From Dicyema japonicum (Eukaryota; Dicyemida; Rhombozoa; Dicyemidae): 64,000 nt of DNA. Shown piece after piece: positions 1-11,589 of the stretch (the first letter of the stretch is position 1; each line of letters opens with the position of its first letter). Made by a program: the position numbers and the translations under genes. The stretch lies in NCBI GenBank assembly GCA_011109175.1, contig RDEW01000034.1, positions 242,140-306,139 on the forward strand, given 5' to 3'. Under the pieces are notes generated by a model. It saw nothing but the letters and a program-made list of their open reading frames with translations. It made no database searches and was not told the origin of the DNA.

Positions 1-192
1 GAGTGGTGGTGCCAACATCATAGACGAGTCAGGTTTACCAGAAAGTCCCTCAGGAGAAATAGTTCCGATTGATCTATTGGAGAATGGGGCCAGTATAGTA
101 TTTTATTATCATCGAGTCTTCGGATGCATCCCGTAGGAACAAAATCGTGTATCTTTTTCAGACAACTCCGGTCATTAAGTCTGGAAAAGATG

Positions 193-350
193 GATGATAG
201 ACCGCCACTTTCCTACAACAAAATCAATATATGATAATTTATTAGTTAAAAATTAAATATTTAATTTTTATTCGCTTGTGAATAATTTTATTTTTTATTA
301 ATTTTTAAATTATCATATATTGATTTTGTTGCAGGAAAGCGGCGATCATC
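193..350. mobile_element. MITE with long terminal inverted repeats
   Basis: The left end, from GATGAT at 193, and the right end, finishing ATCATC at 350, are inverted repeats of about 50 bases. Both arms contain the stretch CTTTCCTRCAACAAAATC. The core is almost pure A/T and has no ORF. This is the structure of a non-autonomous DNA transposon of about 160 bp. A truncated relative lies at 43531-43600. No target-site duplication could be separated from the arms, so the superfamily is not assigned. Confidence 0.8.
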
Positions 351-888
351 AACTAAGTACCTAATGGGTGCTTATATCAAAAATCGCAAATTTGGTATTT
401 TCATAATGAGAATTATAGTTCATTGCTGAGAGATATTCTAGTTGGCGCACTCCAGTATGAAGAGGTCGTCTTCCCATCTATAAATTTTTTCCTGTGACTA
501 GTATGTTAGACTTTAAGAAATTTGCGAATTTTATGGGCCGAATTAACTTAAGGCTCACCAATGAGGATGGATCCTTGAGTTAGAGCTTATCTATAACGAC
601 TATTTGATGCACTAAGAAATCCACTAGGAGATCCATATTGTAACCGACCTCAGACTTTCCACAAGGATATCTATGAGGTATTACTTTAAATAGTTTAGGT
701 AGAAAAATGGTGTCACAAAAAAGTAGACCTTTCTGGTCCTTTCTGAGGGGAGTATAGTCTACCTACAATTTATATTATTTAATACGACCAGCACAAATCC
801 AATCAACTTCAAAGCATTCTCCTAAATAAGAGAATTAAAGGGCCAAGACCATAAATATCGATTTGTATGAACCACCAAGGATCATAGT
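351..888. other. No gene recognised
   Basis: No frame longer than chance and no recognisable protein or RNA; unassigned A/T-rich DNA. Confidence 0.5.
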
Positions 889-1005
889 GGAGATGTTCGT
901 ATTGATCAACAAAAACGCTGTTATTCGTTAAATGCATTCAGCTTAGCGAATCAAACAAGAATATTTCTAAAATAGAATCTAGGTGACCTAAGTTTACACG
1001 GGTGG
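889..1005. repeat. Dispersed repeat, copy 1
   Basis: About 117 bp that recur at 7230-7347 in the same orientation. Shared landmarks in order are GAGATGTTC, CGCTGTTA.TCGTTAAAT, ATTCAGC and AGGTGACC.AAGTTTACAC. No coding frame is shared, so it is an unclassified interspersed repeat. Confidence 0.65.
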
Positions 1006-1057
1006 TATTTGAAACAGTTGGAGAGTAATTCGTAGACGTCTAGAGTAGTAAGCATCC

Positions 1058-1112
1058 AAGTAGCATAGTGGTTAGGTGTCGGGCTAAAGTGGCTTGATTC
1101 TCGCTGCTGTTC
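1058..1112 (+). repeat. tRNA-like (SINE-type) relic
   Basis: TAGCATAGTGG at 1061 fits the pol III A-box consensus. GGCTTGATTCT at 1091 matches 8 of 11 positions of the B-box, but the spacing is short and no cloverleaf forms. It is best read as a decayed tRNA-derived SINE head, not a working tRNA gene. Confidence 0.3.
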
Positions 1113-1120
1113 ACCTGGTG

Positions 1121-2329
1121 GAAGGTTCCACGCATTTACGATGCCAAAATGGTTTGACGAGTGACGCCGTCATCAGTGGATACTCACTGTGGAACTGGAT
1201 TGTCTAGAAAAAACCCACACACAAGAAAAAGAAAAAAAAAGTGAAGATCATTCCTTGGTTTCTACGATTAGTTAAAATTAACTGTTTTTTACTTGAAAGG
1301 CAATACAACCGACAGATTTGTCACTTTAAGGAATACATCTTAACTAGGATTGATGTGAACGTGACTCTTCCTTGCTAATCGAGTTGATCCGTTTCATGAA
1401 TTTTAGTGGTCACTCGATCAGTAATGGAGTGGACTATTTAAAAGATCTTTGCAATCCTAATTGTGTTTGTGTGATCCAAGAAGTTTTCTCAGTAGCGATA
1501 AGATAAAATTGCTTTCAGGACTCAAAAACATAAATTTCCTTCACGTGGTCGAAGAACATGAACTGGGTCACAACCTTGGCCTCGTACATGTGGATGAAAT
1601 CATAGCTGTCTGGTGAGATGTATAATTATAACGTGAGCTCTTTGTATTATTCAGCAACTTTAAACTTTCAAACTGTTCGATAAAGGTCCAGCCGAGGAAG
1701 AGACGGAAATGCATAGGAAATCGATATGTGGGAAATGCGAGGATGGAAAAGATGAGAAGATTGCGACTCGAAACTCCTTCGGAATGTAAATCTATTTGTT
1801 GTAACCCACGAACGTGCAAATTCTATTACCGGAGTGAATGTGCGGAGAGGAACATGGGATAGTGGTTTGGCAAAATATTACAGATTTTCAACAGTAAAGT
1901 ATATTGCCACTGTTAATCTGGCAAAAAGTACCAAAATTGTGCAAAAATGAGAATGTGAGACTGAGGACAGTGTAGATTACCTCAGTCATGTTAGACCGTT
2001 TATTAATATTAGCAGTTAAGAAGATATCATTTGCTGTTATGTTGATCATAACAGTTCTCCTTCCGTTGTTATATGCTCGTTCTGCCTGGGAAGTAGGTAC
2101 AATAAATAAATTTTTTACAATATCCCTTTCGTGTAAAAATCAATATTTTCTGTGGAAAAACGAAATTTTTAAATTTGTGATTGAAAAAGACAAAAGTGGG
2201 AAACTAGCATCAATCCCCGATTTTCGGTAATAAACAAAATTAAAAACATGCTCTATGTTATTCAAAGTGTAAAAAAATTAAGTTTTTATTTAAAATTAAA
2301 TATTTTATTATAAATTCTAATTGGAGGAA
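1121..2329. other. No gene recognised
   Basis: Two short open frames occur (minus 1819-1568, plus 1988-2230). Neither resembles a known protein nor has a matching partner elsewhere in the window, and both look like chance in A/T-rich DNA. Confidence 0.4.
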
Positions 2330-2500
2330 TAAGTTGAAATCGTTTCGCTTCCTAAAGAAACTTGGACGCCTAGTTACACTAAAAATCCACGACGAACGTG
2401 AGACCCGATGGCTTCTCCAGCTGATCTCTGTTGCAATCGTGAGAGGCAAAGCAACGTTGATAGTGTCGATCGGGACCATTATACAATCGAGAACTCAGGC
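2330..2500 (+). pseudogene. Family A retroelement, 3' end of ORF
   Basis: The translation includes RETRWLLQLISVAIVRG. This is the last conserved block of the family A polyprotein (compare the ends near 33840, 19850, 47520 and, on the minus strand, 9200). Only the terminus survives. The same truncated piece recurs at 50125-50400. Confidence 0.65.
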
Positions 2501-2504
2501 TAAT

Positions 2505-3225
2505 GACGTTCAACGTAAGTGGAATATCGAAAGATTGGACAAGGAAAGTACTTGTGACGATCTCAAGAAATACAAAATATCTATTGGCTGCCTACAAGAG
2601 ACGAAAATCTTAAATGAAACAACTACCGACTGATTCTCTTCCCGACTGAATGCAAGCACTCCGGCATGGAATTTGCCCTACACGTGGATTACCTCAAAAA
2701 ACTACAACGCTATTGGAGAGTCAACGACCGAATATGTGTCCTACAAGTCGAACTAAATGATTTATTCCCGTCCAAGAGTCTATTAACTGTCATAAATGTC
2801 TATGCACCACACTGTGGACGAGTAATCCATAACCCTGGTGATCTCGATGAAATCTACTCAGAACTATCAAGTACATACTCTAATGATGCTTCTCGTCCCT
2901 TATCTTTGTTGCGGGAGATATGAATGTAAAGGCCGGAATGCGAATGGGACCCGAAGAATCCTCTATTGGAAGACACGGGCGTGGAAGGAGAAATGCATCT
3001 GGAGCCTCTCTGGTGAACTTCTGGGAGGCAAATAGCCTATTCCTGTGCAACACGGCCTTCACGCACTCAGTTCGCCACAAGACGACATGGCACGGACAAA
3101 AAAAAGACTCTGTCGGGGATATCGTGAATATATAATCAAATCGACTGCATTATCTGCCGAAAGTCTGATAAACACCGGCTAGATGATGCACGTTCCTACC
3201 AGGGGTTTAATAATAATATAACCAG
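2505..3225 (+). pseudogene. LINE endonuclease domain (RTE-like), frameshifted
   Basis: Three successive frames carry apurinic-endonuclease landmarks in the right order: LQETKI near 2590, VINVYAPH near 2800, and DMNVKAG near 2922 followed by NTAFTHSVRHKTTWHG near 3060. A further short match, ID.IICR, follows the last stop. The domain would nick target DNA for target-primed reverse transcription. Frame breaks and stops show that it is dead. No RT follows directly; the sequence runs into A/T-rich DNA at about 3230. Confidence 0.75.
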
Positions 3226-3655
3226 GCTAATTTTATTTCGTATCATAGAGACAAAAAAAACTGAGTGGACTGGATGTCATATACAAACAGTTCATTAAGT
3301 CTACAATGGAACACGAATTTAATGTCTGTGGATCTAACCTTGCTGCAACGAGTTTGGACAAGATCTAAAAAATTCAGGTAAAGACAGCAAACCTACTAAG
3401 GAAATCTTCCCATGTGGGAAATCCTGCACAGAAACTTTGAAAATACAATAGACGCGACTGGAACAGTGCCCCTGCGAAGGACTCGATTATGCGGACTCCG
3501 TCCATATCGGAAATGCGTAGAAAGCAGTCGAACACGAGAAAAGATGCAAAGACTGTTGAGGAGGCCGAAATCACTTGAATTTTGTTCCAATACACAGTTT
3601 CAAAATACAGTTTTAATACACATAACTCCTTTTTCAAAAAAAAATTTTTCAACAT

Positions 3656-4460
3656 AAAATATCATATTTTTCATTAATAATATAATTTTTACAAATAAAA
3701 AAAATTGAATAATTGATAAAGTAAACATCGAAAAATCAAATAGTGGAGAATAACTCACATTTATTGGTAACCAAAACTATTTATATTTGACATTTTGATA
3801 ACAGCCTTCAACACCATTTGATGAATCAAATAATATTTAATAATTGACAAAGTAAAACGAGTAAATTTAAATAATATTGAAGAAAATGTATGACAATACA
3901 ACAGAAAAACACAAGAAAACAAAGATAAAACAAGAAAACAAACACCAACCACAGAAACGTGGCAATTACAAGCCAAATAAAATACTAATGTACTAAAAGG
4001 TTCGCCATATTGTAACAATTTTTAATAATAAATTTTAAATTAATATAAATTTGTCTAAATTTGTCAAAACTGACTTTAATTAATGAATTTAACTATAGTT
4101 GTGGAAAAGAACATGGGTTATTATTAATAATTGATGCACATTGCCTTTTGTAGGATTGTGACGTGGCCGGAAAACGGAATTCATGGATTCCTTTCACAGA
4201 GAACAGCTTCATCATATCCTTTCCTCCTCCCGGAACCACCACAGACTGCCGATCGACATTCTTTAAAAGAGATCGAGGAGCATATCGATTTATCGCGAGA
4301 TCCTAGAGGCGAGATGGAGGCTGTTTAGACATACACTTTGTCTGGACCTGAGGACCCACTCAAACGTATTTGGAGGATTACTTGTAGTGGACGCTCCGCT
4401 TTTTTGAGGTCGAACTAAGACAACTTTACCGACCATCCTTGATGAAGTCGGGACATAAAG
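3656..4460 (+). mobile_element. Composite B-C repeat, copy 1 (family C LINE end)
   Basis: Positions 3656-4020 (segment B) are A/T-rich and recur at 11605-11940 and 54690-55010. Landmarks are AATTTTTACAAATAA, ATCAAATAGTG.AGAATAAC and GGTTCGCCATATTG. Positions 4190-4450 (segment C) read LEARWRLFRHTLCLDLRTHSN and later TTLPTILDE, the C-terminal end of a LINE RT polyprotein with several stops. B and C are adjacent in two independent copies, so they were joined in the mobile parent. Confidence 0.6.
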
Positions 4461-5362
4461 AACTAATCTGGCAGAGTGGTAGTAACCTTTTGCTATTGAT
4501 GAATTAACAATTTATTAAGAGAAAGTCATCAGAAACTGTAGACAGCACATTTGAATATCATCTGAGATTGTAAAACGAACTCCTGATAATGTTTATCGAC
4601 CAGAGAATGCTAGAGACTGTTTTTCAATGTCACGGCTTCTCTGAAGAGGAATTCCTAACCAATCGACTTTGTTTTGCTTTGGAAAAGGACAGACTAAGCG
4701 AATCTTCCTCCATTATGACCCGAAGGACTACGGTCGCAAACTAAAAAGGGAATATCGCAGTGATTGATATTATTATTTTTGTTAACAATGTCATTTATAA
4801 TAAATTTGTAAATTTAAATTTAAAATTTGTTATAGTGGGTCTTAGATTTCACGTGAAACTATGTTCAACAATTTTAAATTAACTGCATGTGAGATTAAAC
4901 GTTAAGTTTCAGGCCGAAAATAGACATGGGACATCAAACAAGTCAGAGAAATCAGTGAGGTCATATTCAGAATCTAAAATGATGATTATTTTACGATCCC
5001 TAAAATCGACGCATTGTAAATTAAACTGACGACTCCGATGTGTGATAGGTATTTGGCCTTCTGATTATCATTCTGCGAATAGATCTCAGCTTTTGACAGT
5101 CAGGACTATACAGAAGACGAAGAATTCTGAATAACCAGGTAATAACGTTTAACATGATATTGAGAAGGTAACTCTTAATTTTATTTATTTCTGAAGCACT
5201 GAAAATAGAGTTAACATTTTGATTGAAAAACCAGGACCCTCCACTTCACAAATGTTAGGGGGATAGCAAATGATTCAGTAAGTGGCACCCATATATTACT
5301 GCTTGCATGATGTTTTTCTGGAACAAAGATTAGGAAGGGAAATGTCGATCATGTAATCAGGG
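4461..5362. other. No gene recognised
   Basis: No supported feature; low-complexity A/T stretches near 4760-4830. Confidence 0.45.
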
Positions 5363-5405
5363 GGAATCGAACCGACGGATTATTGTTAGTGGTGACGTTA
5401 ACCAA
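5363..5405 (-). repeat. tRNA-like relic with perfect B-box
   Basis: On the minus strand GGTTCGATTCC (5373-5363) matches the pol III B-box exactly, and TTGGTTAACG (5405-5396) resembles a D-arm/A-box. The flanking T stem does not pair and no acceptor stem is found. A tRNA-derived SINE fragment is more likely than a functional tRNA. Confidence 0.3.
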
Positions 5406-6249
5406 TTTGTGGAAAGACATAATAGTGAGAATATGAGAGTTAGAAAGACACCAAACAGTCCGTTAACGAAAGCCATGATATATCCATGTTACTATTAAGT
5501 AATGATACAAACTGTAGATTTCGATCTCCCAGAAAATATATATTTTCGAATCCATGTTTCGCTGAAAGAGGAGTCGCTCTCTATTATTATTGAATGGAAT
5601 GATACAAATTGAAAGTTTGTGAGTTAATAGTTGGTTAGTTAATTAGTTAGTTGCCACGAGCTCGTTACCTTGTAGGAAGCTGGACGTGTGGAGGTGATAT
5701 TTATTTATTTCCTCCCTGTCCCTTCGAGTTGAAGAAATCGGTTTCAATCAAAAACGTCATAGTCATATTATATGGGGCTTCTCAGCTACAAGAGAAGAAA
5801 CTCCTCGTCTCCGTTCTTATTGTGACTGTGCATGAGGATTCAGGATACACGTTAAAATCTTCCATTAACTTAAACCATATTCTCGATAATATCTTTAACG
5901 TCGATTAAAAGAAATATCGAGAATTTCTACCAATCTGGCCAACCAACTAGCTTACCAGCCAATTGGCCGTTCTACTTTATAATAATTATTATCTCAACTA
6001 TATTTAAGTCAGCCTAGAAAATTAAATATACCATGTTCTCACAGGGAAATTGATCCAGCGAGTAAACAAGTTAAAGATCTTATAAGGGATTACTTGGATA
6101 GCTTCGCCAGAAAGATACACTAAACCTTCACATCAGAAGAATTTTATCAAAATAAATTAACTATGGACAAAAATAAGAAGATGCTTAGATCTACAGGCCC
6201 ACTGGGGCTAAATGCATACATCTGTATCTGTCTCTTAAATATGGAATTA
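5406..6249. other. No gene recognised; TTAG-rich tail at 5625-5652
   Basis: A short TTAG-type tetranucleotide run occurs near 5635. Similar runs mark the 3' ends of LINE copies elsewhere in the window (15178, 55417), so a LINE end may lie here. Nothing else is recognised. Confidence 0.35.
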
Positions 6250-6500
6250 ATAAGATTAGGAGACTCAAGACACACTCCGTGAAGTCTATTGTTGCGAGCG
6301 AGTCAGTGGAGATTAGAGTGGATACAACAGTAGCCAAGGATACAAAGGTACAGAATAGCAAACCAGATATTTTTGTGTTTGATAAAAGGAGAGACATCAC
6401 GCTGGTCGATAGGAATCACCTTTCAACACGCATTAAAACAAGTAGAAGAAGTAGAAAAGCTGCAAAAATCTGACCACAAGCATATATTCAGACAATTGTG
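6250..6500 (+). pseudogene. Family D (Dong/R4-like) LINE C-terminus
   Basis: Reads SKPDIFVFDKRRDITLVD, then after a frame change GITFQHALKQVEEVEKLQKSD. The same block with EVGITSQ...EVEKLHKYDLLANE occurs at 51780-51980. It is the terminal domain of the family D polyprotein, truncated upstream and frameshifted. Confidence 0.6.
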
Positions 6501-6734
6501 ATTAAGAAGACTTTTTAAGCAGAAGAGGGTAGAGCATAAATACGGGTTAGTCACAGCAGAAGGCTTGTGGGAAACTATTATCGACATTGGAATGATTGAC
6601 AAAGGACATGAAATTACTTGAAAACTAAAATGATGAAATTGAGGAAAGGGAAGCTCACCGGCCCAAACTATTTACTCTAAGTGTGGATGAGCCTGGCTCT
6701 TTAAGAGGAGTCGAATTACTTGAGGCAGACTTTA

Positions 6735-6880
6735 TCAGTTGTAAGTCTGGTCTACTCAAATGAGTCGTGGTCAATGGCCATTTCCAACTTCTCTCTCCAG
6801 AAGCTGTCCGTAATCCAAGAAGTTGCCAAAAGAGTCATTGGCCGCAACTTTGTGTTCGCCACTTGGAAGCAGTTTTTATT
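6735..6880 (+). pseudogene. LINE RT C-terminal fragment
   Basis: WSMAISNFSLQKLSVIQEVAKR resembles the 'leading W...L.KLQ.IQ..A.R' segment after the RT domain of jockey/CR1-type LINEs. It is short and isolated. The rest of 6500-7229 holds nothing recognisable. Confidence 0.35.
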
Positions 6881-7229
6881 GGACGACAACGGTAGTTGGT
6901 GAAGGCAGCTACTCAGCCTAACAACTACCTCTACGAAAACATGACCAAATACCTTTAAAGCGACCCAAAATACGAGATAACCATATTTCCTTTCTGGAGA
7001 ACCATCCAGGAATCTCGTCCATTCTTTTCCAATTAATATCAAAAATCAGTACCTCTGACAGATATTAAATGCAAATCTCGATTTTGCTCATTCTTATGAC
7101 TCCAAAATAAGTTCCCTAGGTATATGGCCTGCACCGAAGTTGACTATATATACTCCAGGAATTACCTGGATATGCTATTTATTAAAGATTCTCCCAAATC
7201 AAAAATTCAAGATCCAAGTCTAGAAAAAT

Positions 7230-7347
7230 CGAGATGTTCTTAGTGGTCAGCAAAGCGCTGTTAGTCGTTAAATTTATTCAGCTGAGAAAATCAAAAAAAA
7301 TGTTTCTTAAATAAGGATCAAGGTGACCAAAGTTTACACAAGGGTAG
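7230..7347. repeat. Dispersed repeat, copy 2
   Basis: Second copy of the 117-bp repeat at 889-1005, same orientation, roughly 75-80% identical by eye. Confidence 0.65.
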
Positions 7348-7689
7348 TAGGCATATACGTGTACAACGCCTCCGATCGAAGTGAGTTATCGTATTTTAGT
7401 CATGTTGTCGACGACGTAAGGTCAAGGTGTGGGTTGTCTAATGCTCCGAAGAGGAGCTTATGAAGGTTTTTAGGTTGATCCTTTAGATTAAATTAATTTT
7501 TTGTAATTCATTCAACCCCTTCGCGTTCATTAGCTCACCAACACCAACATACTTAGCAGACAAAAAGGTCTGATAGTGCCTAATTGTGTTTCTAATGTGG
7601 CGTTCTTCCTAGCAGACACGCTATTATGGTGTCGTGCATTCGAACGCTAACTTAGTTGACTACGTCACTGCCAAATTTTAGCCTTTTCT

Positions 7690-7996
7690 TATTGCCTGCC
7701 TGCACATGGACATAGTTGTATCTTAGTACTCCACGGATCGAGACATCCATCACATCTTTTAGACTCGAACTCTGCAACATCTATGTAGTAGTTCATCAGC
7801 GAGGTAGCATACTCAATACCATGAAGAACTTCCATGTATTTAGAGATCTTACATACAACGCTGACGTTCTACGAATTCTTTCAGTAATGTGCCGCTTTGT
7901 CTCAGACATGATAATGGACTTTGGAGATTCTGTAATACCCAGATATTTACATCCTTCGTGTTCCTCTAGGACTCTTAATATTATAAGCAACAACAC
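7690..7996 (-). pseudogene. Family D-type LINE fragment
   Basis: The minus strand reads CKYLGITESPKS and ETKRHITERIRRTSALYVRSL, matching the segment just after the RT palm in Dong/R4-like elements (K-Y-L-G-I motif). It is a relic, truncated on both sides. Positions 7997-9159 hold no further recognisable gene. Confidence 0.5.
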
Positions 7997-9159
7997 AGAA
8001 TCACATTAGCTATAATTCTATTCGTGATGCTCTTTTATGATCCTCGCTACTAGTCTCTCCCACTTTTTCCTATTCGATACCATACTTCGAAAACTACTGA
8101 GGTCTTCACCGTCTTTAGTGCTTTGTTTACAAATATCAAATCACCATTAAGGACCTCGTGAATCGAAGTTTCCGTAAAATAAATTCCAATTTAAATTTAT
8201 TTTCCCACGATTTATTCACATCAATGTTAAACACTTTTTTGAAAGACTGCCTTGAATCCGAATGAGATATTTTTAACATAACTGATAGTCGTCTCTCTGT
8301 AATGCAGTCAGACAAAACTTTGTGGGCTTCATAACCTGGCATGGAGTCTTCCTTAGAAAAGAAATACACTTGAATAGATTTGAGTACATCCCAAAGTCAA
8401 AGGCATAAATCTAACATTATCAAAAGAGGTACATATGATTATATTCTTATAGAGTTCAATCACATTCTCTAAATCGGCAAATACTTGTATATGATCATAA
8501 ATGACCCTCGAAATCAGAGTAAAGTTCATTCTGATAATGCAAAGTCTTCCAAATATTAAAAATTTATACTTCAATGTGCCAGTTAACCGGACAGTAGCCA
8601 CAACCCTGTACAAGTTCTGTATTGTATTTGTTCCAGAATGGTAATCACTTTAAGATGAGAAGAGGACTCATGTGAACTGTTCAAGTAAACGGAACATCAA
8701 AACTGTAACCATCCAATCTGACGAACTCCTCAAATAGGTGGCTGTAAAGTCTGTATCCAAATTATAGTCAAGGAAACAACCTATGCCATGACAGAGGTCA
8801 GCAATTTCGACGCAGGAATGTTGGTATCTGTAATTTTGAGTTCGGGTTGTTTATCCCTCAAATTCCTTGCAAATTGACCTGCTAAGTGACACACACTAAA
8901 ATAAATCTGAATGATGACAAAAATGTCAAAACGACAGTGGGAAGCCGAAGGGTAGACCAAATATGCAGGACCAAGCTGTTTGATTGAATACGTTGAAATT
9001 CAGAAGTGTTTTAATAGTCACACAAAGGGATGGAAGATAAACGTATTGTAGATACAATCTTTGAATAACTACTATATAACCCCCAATACTATTTTGTTGT
9101 ACATTATGTTAATTTTAAATATTCATTAATTATTTTAAAAATTTTTTTTAACAATTAAA

Positions 9160-10195
9160 CAAATGTCAGTTGAGGAAACCTGCTGCGTGGATTGCGAACG
9201 AGTTCTCTCGGAGTATGGCTATTCCAATCTTTTGTCTTAGCCATAACCCTTCTCGTTGATCCCTTTTCTTTCTGGCAAGCAATCCTCCGAGTTCTTGCAA
9301 GAATTCAGCCGTCATTGGACCAACGGCTCCCGATGATTCGGTCGCAACAGGAGTAAATCGGTAGCGATCCCGAGGCAAGAATATTTCTTGATTTTTAGGT
9401 TTTCCGCGGTCGAAGCAGCTGCTCCAGGTGTCTGAACAGATTTAAAAATGTTCGTGCTTGAGAACGTGTCTATGCAAGTTGCGTCCCAGACCAAAGATCT
9501 TCCAGACGTGAAGGGGAAAAGGGTCATCCCGTCAGGTCTCTTCCCATCTCCTCGATCAAGACCCACTGGTTCAAGCTGTGCTGGGAAGCCTGAAGCCTTC
9601 AGAGCTCTGACAATCACATCATTCAGAGCAGCATGACGTGGTCCCCTTCCGGCGCTTCTTCTGCAGGACAGCGGGTGCAACCCTTTCGCATCGACTGTTT
9701 TCCCGCTTTGGCATCGGTGCTCCTGGCAAACGTCTAGTCCCAGCCTTTGTCCGATTCCAATCCTCAAAGAATCGTCGTCCAAAAAGGTCCCGAGGTTTGG
9801 GCAAGGTATTGCACCAAGCCATGCTCCAATCCCTCGACTTGAAGCTGACACCAAACAAGCCAGATGATGTTGATTTATTTCTTTTTAAGGTCTTCCAAAA
9901 TTTTGGAGCAGACAATGTCTTCCCAATTTCTTTGCTTCGTTGTGTCTTCTGGGATTTTGAGTCCGGACCCGTTCCATTTCCGACAAGCTTCGTCAAATGA
10001 CTCATTCCAGCAAAGTCCAATTGTGTCATGAAGGACTTGCCGTGTCAAATGGCTGCAGCTTGAGAGAGACGATAGGTATGCCGGGTACGCAACCTCCAGC
10101 ACCGATCTCATTCCGACACCCCAAATCCAGAGGGAAGCTTGCATTGTTTCCAACCAAGTTTGTCGAAGTGGACGTTAATTATTGACTCGACTGTT
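9160..10195 (-). pseudogene. Family A retroelement, C-terminal half, best-preserved copy
   Basis: Read from 10195 to 9160, this encodes the RT thumb region (WIWGVGMRSVLEVAYPAYLSS), a zinc-like Cys/His stretch (DVCQEHRCQSGK...GLHPLSCRRSAGR), and the family hallmark DGKRPDGMTLFPF...LVWDATC, followed by VATESSGAVGP and an I.ILREN end. The PD...D-x-T-C pattern suggests a PD-(D/E)XK-like nuclease fold, though that is a guess. There are frame changes near 9370, 9860 and 9990. The longest open piece is 180 residues (9854-9312). The RT core is missing upstream of 10195. Similar ORFs are common in marine invertebrate genomes. Confidence 0.75.
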
Positions 10196-10389
10196 TGCTT
10201 GAGAGACTTGTCCATTGAAAGTAGAATGTCATATGTTAAATAATCTGTCCCGATGACACAGCTATTTATAGGGTTTCTTAACCAATGACGTCACTGTTTG
10301 AATCAATAAGGTCACTCCCAATAAATAACGTCAAAACAAGAAATGTGTGGACAGTGAGCCTTGAAAATCAGCAAAAGCGGACATTCTCA

Positions 10390-10460
10390 TTTTGATTAAT
10401 TAGTTGTGACTTTTTGTGCTGGACTTACCAAAGATTGTAATCCTGTGGTTAATGTCGAAT
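10390..10460 (+). repeat. LINE 3'-tail repeat, copy 1
   Basis: The stretch TTAGTTGTGACTTTTTGTGC through CCTGTGGTTAAT recurs at 55417-55475 with about 80% identity. It is probably the 3' untranslated end of a LINE. Confidence 0.45.
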
Positions 10461-10839
10461 AGCATCACGTCCGTGGTAAAGCATCGGGTCGGGCTGATAG
10501 GTTAAATTTATTATTATAAATCATCATGAGACGAAATTTTTAATTTTCAAAATAAAAACATGATTGGCGTTCCAAAAGACAAAAATGAGAGAACTTTACA
10601 TCAGTCCCTTATTTCAAAGGAAAAAATTAAAACATGCTCTACGTTGTTCAGATTGTAAGCAAAATTTACGTTTTGTTCAAATTAAATATAATCACATTTT
10701 GTTTTTATTGAAAAGTTTTTTACGACTCTTTCTGCTGACGAGAAGTATACGGTGGTTATGCTTTGTCGCTAGTTGGACAGGGAGAAACAATCTGGAGTAA
10801 CCAAGAAAAGATTAAAGTCATGGAAAAAATTGTCGACAT

Positions 10840-11010
10840 TTGAATGGAGGAAAAAATTTCGTATGGACAACCAAATGTTTGAATAGAATAGAAGGTCCTT
10901 TTACAGGAATTTGAATTCAGGACAAAATAATATTAATACCTCAATTGATAATGAAAAATGCGCAGATTTTTGGGAAGAATTATGGAAAGGAGGAGTCAAA
11001 ATTCGGATCA
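10840..11010 (+). pseudogene. Family D-like LINE linker fragment
   Basis: Reads RRSFYRNLNSGQNN and KCADFWEELWKGGV, the region between the N-terminus and RT in Dong/R4-like elements (F-Y-R...FW..LW). Relic only. Confidence 0.45.
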
Positions 11011-11179
11011 AAATGATCACTGTTAATAAAAAAAATATGAACGGTTTATGGCTGATTGCATCGATCTAAGCAATTTGGTTCATTACTATTTAAATCATTT
11101 TGGCCGTGACAGGGTATAAAAAACCAAATTTACACCATCACGAGAAATAAAGTCTATGCTGACAGGTATAACTGTTTTA

Positions 11180-11575
11180 ATTAATGTAGTCTTTGATCTG
11201 CATCTACCAATTCTATGGAAAATTAGGAGAATATATACAAATACTGAAAAAAATGGTTTTCTATTATAACAATTCTATTCATGAAAAACCCTTCATATGA
11301 ATTTAATGTGTTCATGTGGACTTCATAAGGAATAAGAAGTAAAGATGAAATAGAATGTTTTCTCCGTACATGAATCGGTAAAAAAACGTTTGATATAGCA
11401 GACAATCTCTATGATGAGAGACTAAAATACGAAAATTCATCCAACATCCTAGTGGAAATTTCAGATCACACAATGAAAACAGATACAAAAGCGATAATCG
11501 ACAACATGACAGTTGACTCAACAAACATATCAGACTGTTGGCGTGGATATCCAACTAACAGTTTTGTGCTCATAA
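11180..11575 (+). pseudogene. Possible Merlin/IS1016-like transposase relic
   Basis: TNISDCWRGYPTN at 11521-11559 resembles the conserved 'SDCW..Y' block around the second catalytic Asp of ISXO2/Merlin DDE transposases. The preceding EISDHTMKTDTKAIIDNM aligns loosely with the region before it. The upstream 300 bases are interrupted. The call rests on one good motif; a chance match is possible. Confidence 0.35.
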
Positions 11576-11589
11576 TAAATATTTTTTTA

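Noticed and set aside
1058-1112. Functional tRNA gene
   Set aside because: No acceptor stem, weak B-box and short A-B spacing.
1988-2230. Small membrane protein gene
   Set aside because: The hydrophobic frame is explained by T-rich composition; no homologue, intron pattern or conserved context.
5363-5405. Functional tRNA gene
   Set aside because: The T stem does not pair and no anticodon arm is found.
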